Below are positions 7,782 through 16,330 of a DNA stretch of 64,000 bases, piece after piece. This stretch comes from Anabaena sp051781005 (lineage in GTDB: Bacteria > Cyanobacteriota > Cyanobacteriia > Cyanobacteriales > Nostocaceae), in contig NZ_JBPWOA010000005.1 in assembly GCF_051781005.1 (NCBI RefSeq), positions 124,001 through 188,000 of the forward strand, read 5' to 3'. The notes beneath the pieces are model-generated. The model searched no databases and was not told the DNA's origin. It saw only the letters and a list, made by a program, of their open reading frames with translations. Both the position numbers and the translations under genes were made by a program. Position 1 is the first letter of the stretch. The number at the start of each line of letters is the position of its first letter.

Positions 7782-9536
7782 CTAATCATGGGTTGTACCA
7801 TCTGGCATAATTGCACCTGTGAGCTTTGCTTTTTCTAGATTTGCTCCACTAATATTTGCATCTTTTAGATTTGCTTTTTCTAGCTTGGCATGACTTAGGT
7901 TTGCTCCCCGCAAGTCTGTTAAAGTTAGGTTAACTCCATCTAGGTTCAAACCGTGGAAAGATGCCCCACAGAGGTTTGCTTTACTCAAATTAGCACCACT
8001 GAAATTACCGCTGAGATTGACACCAACCAAGTTTACTCCACTAAGAGTAGCACCACTGAAATTTGTTCCACTAAATTCTGCGTTTGTCAAATTTGCTCCA
8101 GATAATTCAGCAGCCGTAAGATTAGTACCTTTTAACACTGTTTGCATTAAATTTGTATTAGTCAGTTTTGCACCAGTTAAGTTAGCACAAAATAGATTCG
8201 CTTCACTTAAGTTTGAGAAACTTATATTTGACTGAATGAGTTTTGCACTGTGCAAATTTACCTTAGTTAAATTAGTACTACTCAAATTAGCCTGACTTAA
8301 ATCTGTAGCTTGCAGATTAGTTAATTCCATATTTGAATATGATAAATCAGCCCCAGTTAAATTAACATAACTTAAGTCAGTACCAGATAAGTCAGCCTTT
8401 GCTAATGACGCACCTGGGGCAATTAAATATGCACCTTTTTCAGGAACAAAATCTTTAGGAAAGATGGTTTGTGGATTGTAAATTGCTTGCTGAAGATTTG
8501 CACCTTCAAGATTTGCATCCTCCAGATTGGCTTCCAAAAGATTGGCATTAATCAAATCAGCGTTATTCAAATTTGAGCCAATTAGCTTGGCTTTTCTCAA
8601 GTTTGCCTTAGTCAAATTAGCTCCACTTAAGTTAGCTCCGCTGATGTTAATCTGATAAAGAAGCGCTCCACTTAGGTTCGCTTTTCTTAGTGTGAGATTT
8701 TCTAGGCTTACTGACGTGATTTTTATTTTCTCAAGATTGGCATTATCAAAATTAGCTTCATTCAAAGTAATGTTAGATAAGCTACCATTACTAATATCTA
8801 CACCCTGAAAATTTGCACCATTTAATTTTCCATAAGTTATGATAACACCCTTGAGATTAGCATTTCTGAAATTGGCTTGAGTGAAATTGACTTTACTTAT
8901 ACTTTTCCCACTCAAATTAACACCAGCTAAATTAATACCTGTAAAATCTCTTTCTCCAGCTTCATACCTGCGCCAAAACTCTTTACCATCAACAGGTATA
9001 TCCTGTAAATCTTCTTCTGCTGCATAAATCCTATTAACTAACCACATTATTCTCTCAATTTGAAATTCTAAATCTCTGAATTTTCTGCTATCTTGCGTTT
9101 CTTCCTCAATTACATCAATTTCTTCTTCTTGCTCACTTTCAGTAATATCACTAATTTCATTAATAGCCTCTTCTTTTATCAATACACCTTGATTCTCTCG
9201 ACGTTCTACTCTTTCAAAAAACTCCTTCACTATTTCTGCATCATCTAGAATTTTAATCTCAGTTGAAGTTTCACTATTATTCAAACCTTCACTCAGATCA
9301 AAAGATTGATTTAAACACTGTTGCAACTCAGCTACTTGAGTAGTTAAAAGTGCAACCTCTTGTTGTATAGTTTCAAATTTCTCTAATTCTGGTCTATTAT
9401 TAAATTCCTGCTTCAGTTCATCAAAATACTGTTTTAGCCAAGCAATATTTTTTCGTCTGAGATTTTGCTCTGCTTCAACTTGAGAAATTCGATCTGCTAA
9501 AGATGCTAAATTGAGTTCTGAATCAGACGTATTCAT
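7782..9536 (-). CDS. Pentapeptide-repeat protein with N-terminal coiled coil
   Basis: 584 aa. Residues 1-150 are charged and coiled-coil-like (LASLADRISQVEAEQN..., then an acidic EEEIDVIEEE stretch). A short region WRRYEAGERDFTGINLAGV follows. From about 195 to 575 the protein is nearly continuous A(N/D)LXX pentapeptides, broken once around 355-375 (YNPQTIFPKDFVPEKGAYL). The repeats form a right-handed quadrilateral beta helix. Cyanobacteria have many such proteins of mostly unknown function. The coiled coil suggests oligomerisation or a partner. No enzyme domain and no signal peptide is seen, so it is probably cytoplasmic. Confidence 0.9.
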   Translation of the reverse strand: MNTSDSELNLASLADRISQVEAEQNLRRKNIAWLKQYFDELKQEFNNRPELEKFETIQQEVALLTTQVAELQQCLNQSFDLSEGLNNSETSTEIKILDDAEIVKEFFERVERRENQGVLIKEEAINEISDITESEQEEEIDVIEEETQDSRKFRDLEFQIERIMWLVNRIYAAEEDLQDIPVDGKEFWRRYEAGERDFTGINLAGVNLSGKSISKVNFTQANFRNANLKGVIITYGKLNGANFQGVDISNGSLSNITLNEANFDNANLEKIKITSVSLENLTLRKANLSGALLYQINISGANLSGANLTKANLRKAKLIGSNLNNADLINANLLEANLEDANLEGANLQQAIYNPQTIFPKDFVPEKGAYLIAPGASLAKADLSGTDLSYVNLTGADLSYSNMELTNLQATDLSQANLSSTNLTKVNLHSAKLIQSNISFSNLSEANLFCANLTGAKLTNTNLMQTVLKGTNLTAAELSGANLTNAEFSGTNFSGATLSGVNLVGVNLSGNFSGANLSKANLCGASFHGLNLDGVNLTLTDLRGANLSHAKLEKANLKDANISGANLEKAKLTGAIMPDGTTHD

Positions 9537-9772
9537 TAATTTTCACTAACTATCATTGTGTGTCTATATTTATAGTTTTCCCAATATCAAAGCTAGACTA
9601 ACGAAAGAAGGATATAAATAAATTTTCCCTAACCACACCCTCTCCAGCAATTTGAAAGGAGGTGGCAACAGATGGGTTCTATTGTTAGAATTACAGACAC
9701 CATTAAAAGCTTAAGTGATTTACAAACTTGTTGTAACTTACATCAAGCATGAAGATAAAAAAAATTTTTCTT

Positions 9773-10489
9773 TTACGCAGTCACCGCACCTACACCATCC
9801 CTAACCAGATGACCATCTTCCATGTAAACAATGCGATCTGCTATATCTAAAATGCGATTATCGTGGGTAACGAGCAAAATTGTACAACCATGCTCTTTTG
9901 CTAATTTCTGCATTAATTCTACCACATCCCGCCCAGATTGCTTATCCAGTGCGGCTGTCGGTTCATCTGCTAAGACTATTTTAGGTTGACTTACTAATGC
10001 TCGTGCGATCGCAACTCGTTGTTTTTGTCCACCGGATAAACTATCTGGGTAGTAATCAATTCGATTTCCTAATCCTACCTCTTCTAGCATTGCTTTTGAA
10101 CGATTGAGCATTTCTTGAGTTGATATTTTTGGTTGTAATTCTAAACCCATTCGCACGTTTTGCAGTGCTGTTAAGCTACCATGTAAGTTATGAGCTTGGA
10201 AGATATAGCCGTTATTTCGTCGCGCTTGGGTGAGTTGTTTGGGATTAGCTTTGCATAATTCCTCACCTAATATTCGCAAGCTTCCTGATTGAGCAGAACG
10301 TAACCCACCGGCTAAGGTTAATAATGTGGTTTTTCCTGAACCTGATGGGCCTGTCATGATGACAATTTCACTTGTGTTAATGGTAAGGTTGATATTAAAT
10401 AATACTTGTTTTTTCAGTTGTCCAGTCCCAAAGTAATGGTCGAGGTTTTGAATTGAAATTACTGGTTTTAGAGAATTAATAGTTTGCAT
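9773..10489 (-). CDS. devA: DevA-type ABC transporter ATP-binding protein
   Basis: 238 aa from ATG 10489 (MQTINSLKPVISIQNL). The frame extends 15 codons upstream, but that part is encoded by a dispersed repeat (10513-10541), so the internal ATG is chosen. Walker A is GPSGSGKTTLL, the Q-loop is QAHNL, the signature is LSGGQKQRVAIARAL and Walker B is IVLADEPTAALD. It matches the DevA/LolD-like ATPases that drive DevC permeases. With devC and devB upstream it forms a tripartite exporter that works with a TolC-like outer-membrane protein. The TolC is not in this window. Confidence 0.92.
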   Translation of the reverse strand: MQTINSLKPVISIQNLDHYFGTGQLKKQVLFNINLTINTSEIVIMTGPSGSGKTTLLTLAGGLRSAQSGSLRILGEELCKANPKQLTQARRNNGYIFQAHNLHGSLTALQNVRMGLELQPKISTQEMLNRSKAMLEEVGLGNRIDYYPDSLSGGQKQRVAIARALVSQPKIVLADEPTAALDKQSGRDVVELMQKLAKEHGCTILLVTHDNRILDIADRIVYMEDGHLVRDGVGAVTA

Positions 10490-10512
10490 AATCGAGGTTT
10501 TAAAGAGGTTTT

Positions 10513-10541
10513 TCACGCAGAGACGCAGAGGCACAGAGAGT
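10513..10541. repeat. Dispersed 'cacgcagag...cacagagag' repeat in the devC-devA gap
   Basis: The run ttcacgcagagacgcagagg followed by cacagagag belongs to a common cyanobacterial intergenic repeat. A diverged copy lies at 23890-23963, split by an insertion. Here it sits inside an operon between devC and devA, and it falsely lengthens the devA reading frame. Confidence 0.6.
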
Positions 10542-10554
10542 GATTTTGAAGTGT

Positions 10555-11733
10555 TTAAAACATATCGGCTGGATCGGCTGATTGTAGTTTACCAGTGGCT
10601 ATTGTGCCGGAGATTGTACACATGATGATTGTCAATAGAAAAACTATTAACGCTCTTGTTAAGGTCATGTATATCGGTAAGTTTGTGGCATTTCTAGTCA
10701 GTTGATAAAGTCCTAAAGGTACTATGAATCCAGGAATGAAACCTAATGCTGCTAAAATAATGGCTTCTTCAAAAATTACACCTAATAGGTATGAGTTCTG
10801 ATATCCCATTGCTTTAAATGTGGCGTATTCTTTGAGATGAGCATTTACATCTGTAGAAAGAACTTGATAAACAATAATGACCCCAACAATAAATCCCATA
10901 GATACGCCTACTGTAAATATAAAGCCGATGGGACTTTCTTTTTTCCAATAATCTTCTTCAAATTTAATAAATTCTTGCTTAGTAAAAACTCTCACATCTT
11001 CATTTTTTAGTTGTGATTTTAATGCTTGTGCAACCTGTTGTGGATCATAGCCTGGTTGAATGGAAATTAAGCCGAGATTGATACTTCCTACCTGTCGTTT
11101 GGGAAAGATGCGGAGAAAGTTTTCTTCGCTAGAAATTAGCGTTCCATCAGCACCAAAGGATGCTCCTAATTTAAATAATCCACTAATATTAATTGTCCTT
11201 TTTTCTATTTCTGTGCTGACAATTTTACCTGCATCAATTTGGCTAAATACCTGCTCATAATCACCTCTAGCTCCCCGGTCAAAAAGGAAGTGATCTGGTA
11301 ATTTAAGTTTATCTAATTGGGCGTTGATTTCTGGTATATCTAATACAGCTTGTTCAGGATTAAACCCGATTGCTTGCACTGATGTCTTACGGCGTGTTTG
11401 GGGATTTTTCCAGGTTACTAAACCGATATACATGGCTTCGGCTGATTTAACACCGGGTACATCAGCAGCTTGAAACAGTCGTCTTCGGGAAAAAGTGGAC
11501 ATATTTTGCATATTTCGGCTTTGCGGACTGATTAAAACGATGTCTGCAAGCACAGCGCGGTTTAAGGTGGTGTTGCTGTCATACAAGGCGTTCTGAAAGC
11601 CAAGCTGCATGAAGATGAGAACATCAGCAAAAGCAATACCGGATAAAGCAACTAATAGTCTACTTTTGTGGTGGTTGAGTTGTAACCATCCTAAAGGTGT
11701 GCGTCTTCGCAGTTCTTGAATTAATCCTATCAT
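10555..11733 (-). CDS. devC: DevC-type ABC transporter permease
   Basis: 392 aa, four membrane helices. One is at the N-terminus (about 25-45), followed by a long periplasmic MacB_PCD-like domain (about 50-265). Three C-terminal helices follow (about 268-292, 318-342, 358-380), the FtsX/MacB permease topology. The start overlaps the end of devB by 4 bases (ATGA arrangement), showing translational coupling. It is the membrane core of the DevBCA exporter. In heterocyst-formers one DevBCA exports heterocyst envelope glycolipids. The adjacent TetR gene suggests this is a stress- or effector-regulated paralogue (inference). Confidence 0.92.
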   Translation of the reverse strand: MIGLIQELRRRTPLGWLQLNHHKSRLLVALSGIAFADVLIFMQLGFQNALYDSNTTLNRAVLADIVLISPQSRNMQNMSTFSRRRLFQAADVPGVKSAEAMYIGLVTWKNPQTRRKTSVQAIGFNPEQAVLDIPEINAQLDKLKLPDHFLFDRGARGDYEQVFSQIDAGKIVSTEIEKRTINISGLFKLGASFGADGTLISSEENFLRIFPKRQVGSINLGLISIQPGYDPQQVAQALKSQLKNEDVRVFTKQEFIKFEEDYWKKESPIGFIFTVGVSMGFIVGVIIVYQVLSTDVNAHLKEYATFKAMGYQNSYLLGVIFEEAIILAALGFIPGFIVPLGLYQLTRNATNLPIYMTLTRALIVFLLTIIMCTISGTIATGKLQSADPADMF

Positions 11734-13019
11734 AGTGAAATTACTGCCTTAACTTGCAAATTAGTAAATTTTGCTGCTTTTTGGCTAGATGTTTTATCTA
11801 GCTGTACATGAACTTCTACAACTCTCGAATCAATATTTTCACTGGGGTCACTATTGATCACATTTTGCCGTTGTACTTTCCAGCCTACCCAATCTACGGT
11901 TCCCTGTAATTCACCCGGTAGGGAGTTGCTAGTTATTTTTACCTTTTGTTGAGGAGTAATTTTACTTACGTCATTTTGGTAAACTTCCACAACTGCATAC
12001 ATCTGCTTAGTTTGTCCAATTTCGACAATTCCGTCGTTGGATACTACTTCACCAGAACGTGTATAAATATCAAAAATTACACCACTTTGGGGTGATTTCA
12101 CATAAGCTTGGTCTAAATTTGCCTTGGCTTGCTTGGCTGCGGCTATAGTACGGTTAACTTCGGCTTTTGCTGCTGCTACGTCTACCGGACGCACTTCGGC
12201 TATTTGGTTTAAGGTGGCTGTGGCTGAACTAACTTGTTTGCTACCTGTGGCGTTAATCCGTGCTAGAGCAGTTTTGGCTTCCCTAATTTGCTCGCGTCCT
12301 GTGCTATCAATGCGGTTGAGGTTGGCTCTAGCTTCACTCAATTGCTGGGTAATGGTATCTACACTGAGGCTTTTAGTATCAAATAAAGACTGGGAAATTG
12401 CCCCATCTTGGTAAAGTTGTTGATAGCGTTGCAGTTCTACTTGAGCATTTTTGAGTTCAGCTTGGAGTCTATTAATTGTTGCTTGTTGTGCTGTTGTCTC
12501 ACCTTGCCATTGAGCTTCTAATCTAGCAACGGCTTGTCTTTGTCCGGTTTCATCTCCTAGCTTTTGTGCCTCTATTCGGTCAATTTCAGCTTTTTGGGCG
12601 TTTATTTCGCCTAATTTCGCGCCGGATTGCACTTTTTCTAAGTTTACTTGGGCAACTTTTACAGATGCTTGGGCTTCTTGAAAAGCGGCTTCGAGACGGG
12701 GACGATTATCCAAAATGGCTATGATTTGCCCAGCTTTCACGTTATCCCCTTCTTTAACCAAAAGTGTCTCTACTCGGCTATTTTGACTAGAAGCAGGTGC
12801 GGAAAGTTTAATTATTTTTCCCTTGGGTTCGAGTCTCCCTAAGGCTGTCACAGTCTTAATTTGCGGTATGCTGACTTGGGAAACTTGAGTTTTATCGGCA
12901 GCTTTAGACTGATTTTGTAAAAGTCTATACCCTTGTATGCCACTAATGCCGATAATTATCGCTGTTCCCAGCATCATTATTGGTCGAGAACTAGGTTTAA
13001 ATGCTACATCACGTACCAT
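11730..13019 (-). CDS. devB: DevB-type membrane fusion protein (HlyD family)
   Basis: 429 aa. One N-terminal membrane anchor (about 14-32) is followed by the DevB hallmark ALGRLEPKG, a lipoyl/barrel-sandwich half (VKEGDNVKAGQIIAILDNR), a long alpha-helical hairpin (about 110-290) rich in Gln/Ala/Lys, the second lipoyl half (KSPQSGVIFDIY) and beta-barrel domains. It bridges DevC in the inner membrane to an outer-membrane TolC channel. It is the first gene of the operon; its start is 122 bases from the divergent TetR gene. Confidence 0.93.
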   Translation of the reverse strand: MVRDVAFKPSSRPIMMLGTAIIIGISGIQGYRLLQNQSKAADKTQVSQVSIPQIKTVTALGRLEPKGKIIKLSAPASSQNSRVETLLVKEGDNVKAGQIIAILDNRPRLEAAFQEAQASVKVAQVNLEKVQSGAKLGEINAQKAEIDRIEAQKLGDETGQRQAVARLEAQWQGETTAQQATINRLQAELKNAQVELQRYQQLYQDGAISQSLFDTKSLSVDTITQQLSEARANLNRIDSTGREQIREAKTALARINATGSKQVSSATATLNQIAEVRPVDVAAAKAEVNRTIAAAKQAKANLDQAYVKSPQSGVIFDIYTRSGEVVSNDGIVEIGQTKQMYAVVEVYQNDVSKITPQQKVKITSNSLPGELQGTVDWVGWKVQRQNVINSDPSENIDSRVVEVHVQLDKTSSQKAAKFTNLQVKAVISL

Positions 13020-13050
13020 AAGTTTCTCTCTTAAAATTTAGGATGGTAAG

Positions 13051-13083
13051 TAAACTAATTAGTTTAGTGACACTACTAAACTA
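13051..13083. promoter_or_regulatory. Probable TetR operator between devB and the TetR gene
   Basis: TAAACTAATTAGTTTA (13051-13066) is a perfect 16-bp palindrome. A second, overlapping inverted repeat uses TAGTTTAGT (13060-13068) and ACTAAACTA (13075-13083) around 6 bases. The block lies between the divergent starts at 13019 and 13141. Paired half-sites at this position are what a dimeric TetR repressor controlling both promoters would use. Binding is inferred. Confidence 0.7.
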
Positions 13084-13140
13084 AACTGTACATTACAATA
13101 ATGTCAATAGTCACCGGAAAAATTAATCTGGGTAGCTTAT

Positions 13141-14049
13141 ATGCGAAAAAAGAACAAAGCTGTGGAAGAAAGTCTTGTAGAGCGATCGCCTTCACAAGGA
13201 GTACAAAACCAAAGACAATCACTATTAGCAGATAAAGTTGATGCTATTCTGGCTGGTGCTATGCAGGAATTTTTGGCGCATGGTTATGCTGCGACAACAA
13301 TGGATAAGGTGACAGCCGCCGCAGGTGTATCGAAAACAACTGTATACAGCTATTTTCAGGATAAGGAAGGATTATTCACTGCATTGATTGAAGGATTAGC
13401 GCAGAAAAAATATTTGGCTGTTTTTAACCCTGAACCCGGATTTCTGGAAGGTGAACCTGAGATTGTGCTGCGTCGCTTGGCAAAAAATATTTTAGATAAT
13501 ACTAATTGTTCACAGGAATTACTGGGTCTTGTGAGGCTGATTATTGCCGAATCTGGGAGGTTTCCCTCTCTAGCACAAGTATTCGTCCGCAATGTAGATA
13601 AACCTGCTTTGGAGGTGATTAGCAAATATTTTAAAGCCCATCCAGAACTACAATTACCTGATCCAGAGGTAGCTGCACGGATTTTTAAGGGTACATTAAT
13701 CCATTTCACAATTATTCAGAATATGCTCCATAGTCAAGAGATTTTGCCAATGGAGAGCGATCGCTTGATTGATAATTTAGTTAATTTAATCACTAGTAAT
13801 AAAAAAGATATACATGGTGACAAGTATTCCGGCACAAGGCATAAATCACCCAGACGCAAGCGCACACCAGGGGGTAAATTTCAGGCTGATTATGGTTCTG
13901 AGACTAAAAAGTTGCGGTCTATCAGGCTTACAGATACTGCTTGGGCAAAGTTAGACGAATTAGCCGCAGCAAATAATTTGACCCGCAGCGAGATGATTGA
14001 AATCTTTGCGCGTCAAGGATTTGGAGATAATCAGGAGTCGAGAGAGTGA
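13141..14049 (+). CDS. TetR/AcrR-family regulator with an extra C-terminal ribbon-helix-helix-like domain
   Basis: 302 aa, about 100 longer than usual TetR proteins. The TetR HTH spans about 30-76 (AILAGAMQEFLAHGY...GVSKTTVYSYFQDKEGLF), then the ligand/dimer domain runs to about 218. A basic linker (GTRHKSPRRKRTPGG) leads to about 256-292 (KLRSIRLTDTAWAKLDEL...LTRSEMIEIFARQG). That segment has the strand-helix-helix layout of ribbon-helix-helix DNA-binding domains. It diverges from devBCA, with a palindrome between them, so it most likely represses the exporter and itself. The effector is unknown. The TetR call is firm and the RHH call is from pattern. Confidence 0.88.
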   Translation: MRKKNKAVEESLVERSPSQGVQNQRQSLLADKVDAILAGAMQEFLAHGYAATTMDKVTAAAGVSKTTVYSYFQDKEGLFTALIEGLAQKKYLAVFNPEPGFLEGEPEIVLRRLAKNILDNTNCSQELLGLVRLIIAESGRFPSLAQVFVRNVDKPALEVISKYFKAHPELQLPDPEVAARIFKGTLIHFTIIQNMLHSQEILPMESDRLIDNLVNLITSNKKDIHGDKYSGTRHKSPRRKRTPGGKFQADYGSETKKLRSIRLTDTAWAKLDELAAANNLTRSEMIEIFARQGFGDNQESRE

Positions 14050-14178
14050 TTTTTGTATATACATGGATAGAGTTACAGCAGGGTTGGTTAGCAGCCGTGA
14101 AGGATTCAAGTATTTGTGATGAAATTGCTGATCTGGTAGAGTGCGTTAAACTCTGTTAACGCACAACTTATATCATGT

Positions 14179-15117
14179 TTATAAATTGCTAACCGCTTCC
14201 GCAATTTTCCTAGAAACAAAAGGTAAAATTTCCCGGCTTTTGGCTTGTGCTTTCCCTTCTGTAAATACCACTAATAGATAAGGATGCTGATCTGGTAATT
14301 CAATATAAGCTGCATCATGGCGCACAGAACTTGTCCAACCAGCTTTTGACCAAATTTGACTATTTTCCGGTAATCCATCGCCTATAAAGCCTGTAACTTG
14401 GTCTTCTTCGACATCTTGGGGTAACTCATCAGCCTTAATACTGCGTTTGAGTAAAGACATCATGGATTGCGATCGCACACTCGACACAGCTACCCCACCC
14501 ACGATACTATGCAATAACCTCGCCGCAGCATTGGCAGTCAGCATATTCCTATTTTCAAACATCTCCCCATAAAACGCCCTTTCCCGTCCATAGGGACCAT
14601 CTCCCCAAGTTTTTTGACAGACATTAATCGTCCCCATTTCCTCCCACCCCAAAGACTGGTAATAGCGATTAATAATATTGCGTTGATATTTCCACGTTTC
14701 AAAAGGTCCAGCGGGTAACTCTGCTCCAGAAGTAGTCCCGCTGAGAATATCGACAATTAAACTAGTAGCATCATTGCTAGAATCAACAATCATATCCCGC
14801 AAAGCTCGCTCCAATTCCTTGGAAGTCTGAGTCATTCCCTTTCCTAGCCATTCATGAACCGCTACTAAATAAAACAACTTCACCACACTAGCAGGATAAA
14901 TGCGTTCTACACCACGATAACTAAATCCTCGCACCGGATGATTCCAAAAAGCGTCAGGAGTTAAAGCACCACCTGTATTTACAAGTACAGGAGGATCATA
15001 CACAACCCAAGTTAAAGCAATTTGGTTTCGAGCTAAACTTGCAAAATTAGACCAAGTTGCCTCTAAAATTTCATTACCGAGATTTTCTAGTTGTTCGTCT
15101 TTATTAAAAAAAACCAT
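14179..15117 (-). CDS. Class A beta-lactamase-like serine hydrolase
   Basis: 312 aa with no obvious signal peptide. The motifs are S-x-x-K in PASVVKLFYL (about 92-95), SND in DSSNDATS (about 133-135) and K-A-G in WSKAGWTS (about 259-261), in the order of class A penicillin-recognising enzymes. Residues TSSVRHDAAYIELP after KAG are typical of the cyanobacterial serine-hydrolase branch. It may act on peptidoglycan-derived or other amide/ester substrates. True beta-lactamase activity is not implied, since the KTG is KAG and no export signal is seen. Confidence 0.8.
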   Translation of the reverse strand: MVFFNKDEQLENLGNEILEATWSNFASLARNQIALTWVVYDPPVLVNTGGALTPDAFWNHPVRGFSYRGVERIYPASVVKLFYLVAVHEWLGKGMTQTSKELERALRDMIVDSSNDATSLIVDILSGTTSGAELPAGPFETWKYQRNIINRYYQSLGWEEMGTINVCQKTWGDGPYGRERAFYGEMFENRNMLTANAAARLLHSIVGGVAVSSVRSQSMMSLLKRSIKADELPQDVEEDQVTGFIGDGLPENSQIWSKAGWTSSVRHDAAYIELPDQHPYLLVVFTEGKAQAKSREILPFVSRKIAEAVSNL

Positions 15118-15258
15118 TTGTAAATAATGTCCTTATGCTATCAGGAGTCTAGTTTCTCGCTCAATCCTATCATTACCTGTATAATTACTAAGATAGTAAC
15201 TATAATTAGACTGAATCAGGATTAACAGGATTTAAAGATTAACAGGATATTTATCTGA

Positions 15259-15605
15259 ATGAAGATTTAGGAATTAAACAGAATGGTGATTGTATGCTCC
15301 TGTAAATCCTTAAATCCTGAACATCCTAATTCAGACAAAATGAAGATATAGGAATTAAACAGAATGGTTATAGCGGTATACATTTGAATGAAATACATCA
15401 TAGCCCCCTCATCGCTTGCGGGGAGGGGGTTGGGGGTGGGGTTCTTGTATCTCACTCAACCGAGAACCGCTATATTGTATGATCCTGTAAATCCTTAAAT
15501 CCTGGGTATCCTGATTCAGACAAAATGAAGATTTAGAAATTAAACAAAATGATTATTGCATTATCCTGAAAATCCTTAAATCCTGAAAATCCTGATTCAG
15601 ACAAT
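15259..15605. repeat. Tandem array of three 81-bp units, the middle one interrupted by a MITE
   Basis: Units begin at ATGAAGAT on 15259, 15340 and 15525. Unit 1 is 81 bp. Unit 2 is 185 bp, which is 81 + 104 because of the MITE at 15369-15474. Unit 3 runs to about 15605. Each unit carries 'tcctgtaaatccttaaatcc' or a close variant. The preceding 15210-15250 has the inverse motif (atcaggattaacaggattta), so the array can fold. The remaining space of 15118-15634 is AT-rich spacer. Confidence 0.8.
15369..15474. mobile_element. MITE with TATAGCGGT...ACCGCTATA ends, copy A
   Basis: The ends TATAGCGGT (15369-15377) and ACCGCTATA (15466-15474) are perfect inverted repeats. The body has a G-rich block (catcgcttgcggggaggggg). 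A second copy is at 19167-19272 and is also 106 bp. Comparison with the flanking tandem units shows a 104-bp net insertion with TA duplicated, which is the IS630/Tc1-mariner signature. It has no ORF and would need a transposase in trans. Confidence 0.85.
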
Positions 15606-15634
15606 ATTATTTTTTATCTAAACCAGATTTACCT

Positions 15635-16330
15635 ATGTCTTTAAACTTACTAATTCCCCATTCCCCAACAGAAGAATATTACTGTAACATTGACCTAAAT
15701 CTATATGATTCTCCTGAATGCACCCGCTTGGCAACCCAAGCCGCAACAGGAAGACATTTACGAGTAACGTTAAATCATCAAGATACAGCAGTTGCAGTTT
15801 GTTTGTGTGAAGATGACTATCCCGGATGGTTATCTGTTCAAGATTTGCAGTTTCTCAAACCAACAGAAGCAGTATATCAACCCCAATTCATCTCAGCAGC
15901 AGAAATTCAACAACGCATACCAGCAGTTATCGCTTTTATTCAAGCGGCAAAAGAAGAAGATAATTATTACCTTTGGGGTGGAACAGTTGCACCCAATTAT
16001 GACTGTTCTGGTTTAATGCAAGCAGCATTTAAATCTGTAGGTGTTTGGCTACCGAGAGATGCTTATCAGCAAGAAAATTTTACTCAACCAATTGATTTTA
16101 CTGAATTACAACCAGGGGATTTAATATTTTTTGGAACTCCCCAAAAAGCAACTCATGTAGGTTTGTATTTGGGTGATAGTTGCTATATTCATAGTTCAGG
16201 AAAAGAACAAGGACGCAATGGCATTGGTATTGATCAACTTTCGGAACAAGGAGATCAAGTTAGTCAGTCTTATTATAAACAATTGCGCGGTGCTGGTAGA
16301 GTTGTCAAGTGCTACAAACCGCAGAATTAG
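15635..16330 (+). CDS. NlpC/P60 family cysteine peptidase with N-terminal SH3-like domain
   Basis: 231 aa. An SH3b-like N-terminal part (about 15-85, ending in GWLSVQDLQFLKP) is followed by the NlpC/P60 domain (about 95-225). The catalytic Cys is in NYDCSGLMQAAF (about 128), His in ATHVGLYLG (about 181) and a third polar His in YIHSSG (about 193). It has the domain order of the structurally known Anabaena gamma-D-Glu-diamino acid endopeptidase, which trims murein peptides. It has no signal peptide, so cytoplasmic recycling of cell-wall peptides is likely. Its stop overlaps the end of the convergent PLD-family gene by 4 bases. Confidence 0.9.
   Translation: MSLNLLIPHSPTEEYYCNIDLNLYDSPECTRLATQAATGRHLRVTLNHQDTAVAVCLCEDDYPGWLSVQDLQFLKPTEAVYQPQFISAAEIQQRIPAVIAFIQAAKEEDNYYLWGGTVAPNYDCSGLMQAAFKSVGVWLPRDAYQQENFTQPIDFTELQPGDLIFFGTPQKATHVGLYLGDSCYIHSSGKEQGRNGIGIDQLSEQGDQVSQSYYKQLRGAGRVVKCYKPQN

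Noticed and set aside
10490..10534. 15-codon upstream extension of devA
   Set aside because: It is translated from a dispersed repeat; the internal ATG matches DevA length.
14179..15117. Antibiotic-resistance beta-lactamase
   Set aside because: Motifs are present but KTG is KAG and there is no signal peptide; the general serine hydrolase call is safer.
15267..15455. 62-codon minus-strand ORF
   Set aside because: It lies wholly in the 81-bp tandem array and the MITE; its peptide repeats (ITILFNS twice) come from the repeats.
15259..15605. Regular repeats that might suggest a CRISPR array
   Set aside because: Units are 81 bp, contiguous, without variable spacers; no cas genes nearby.
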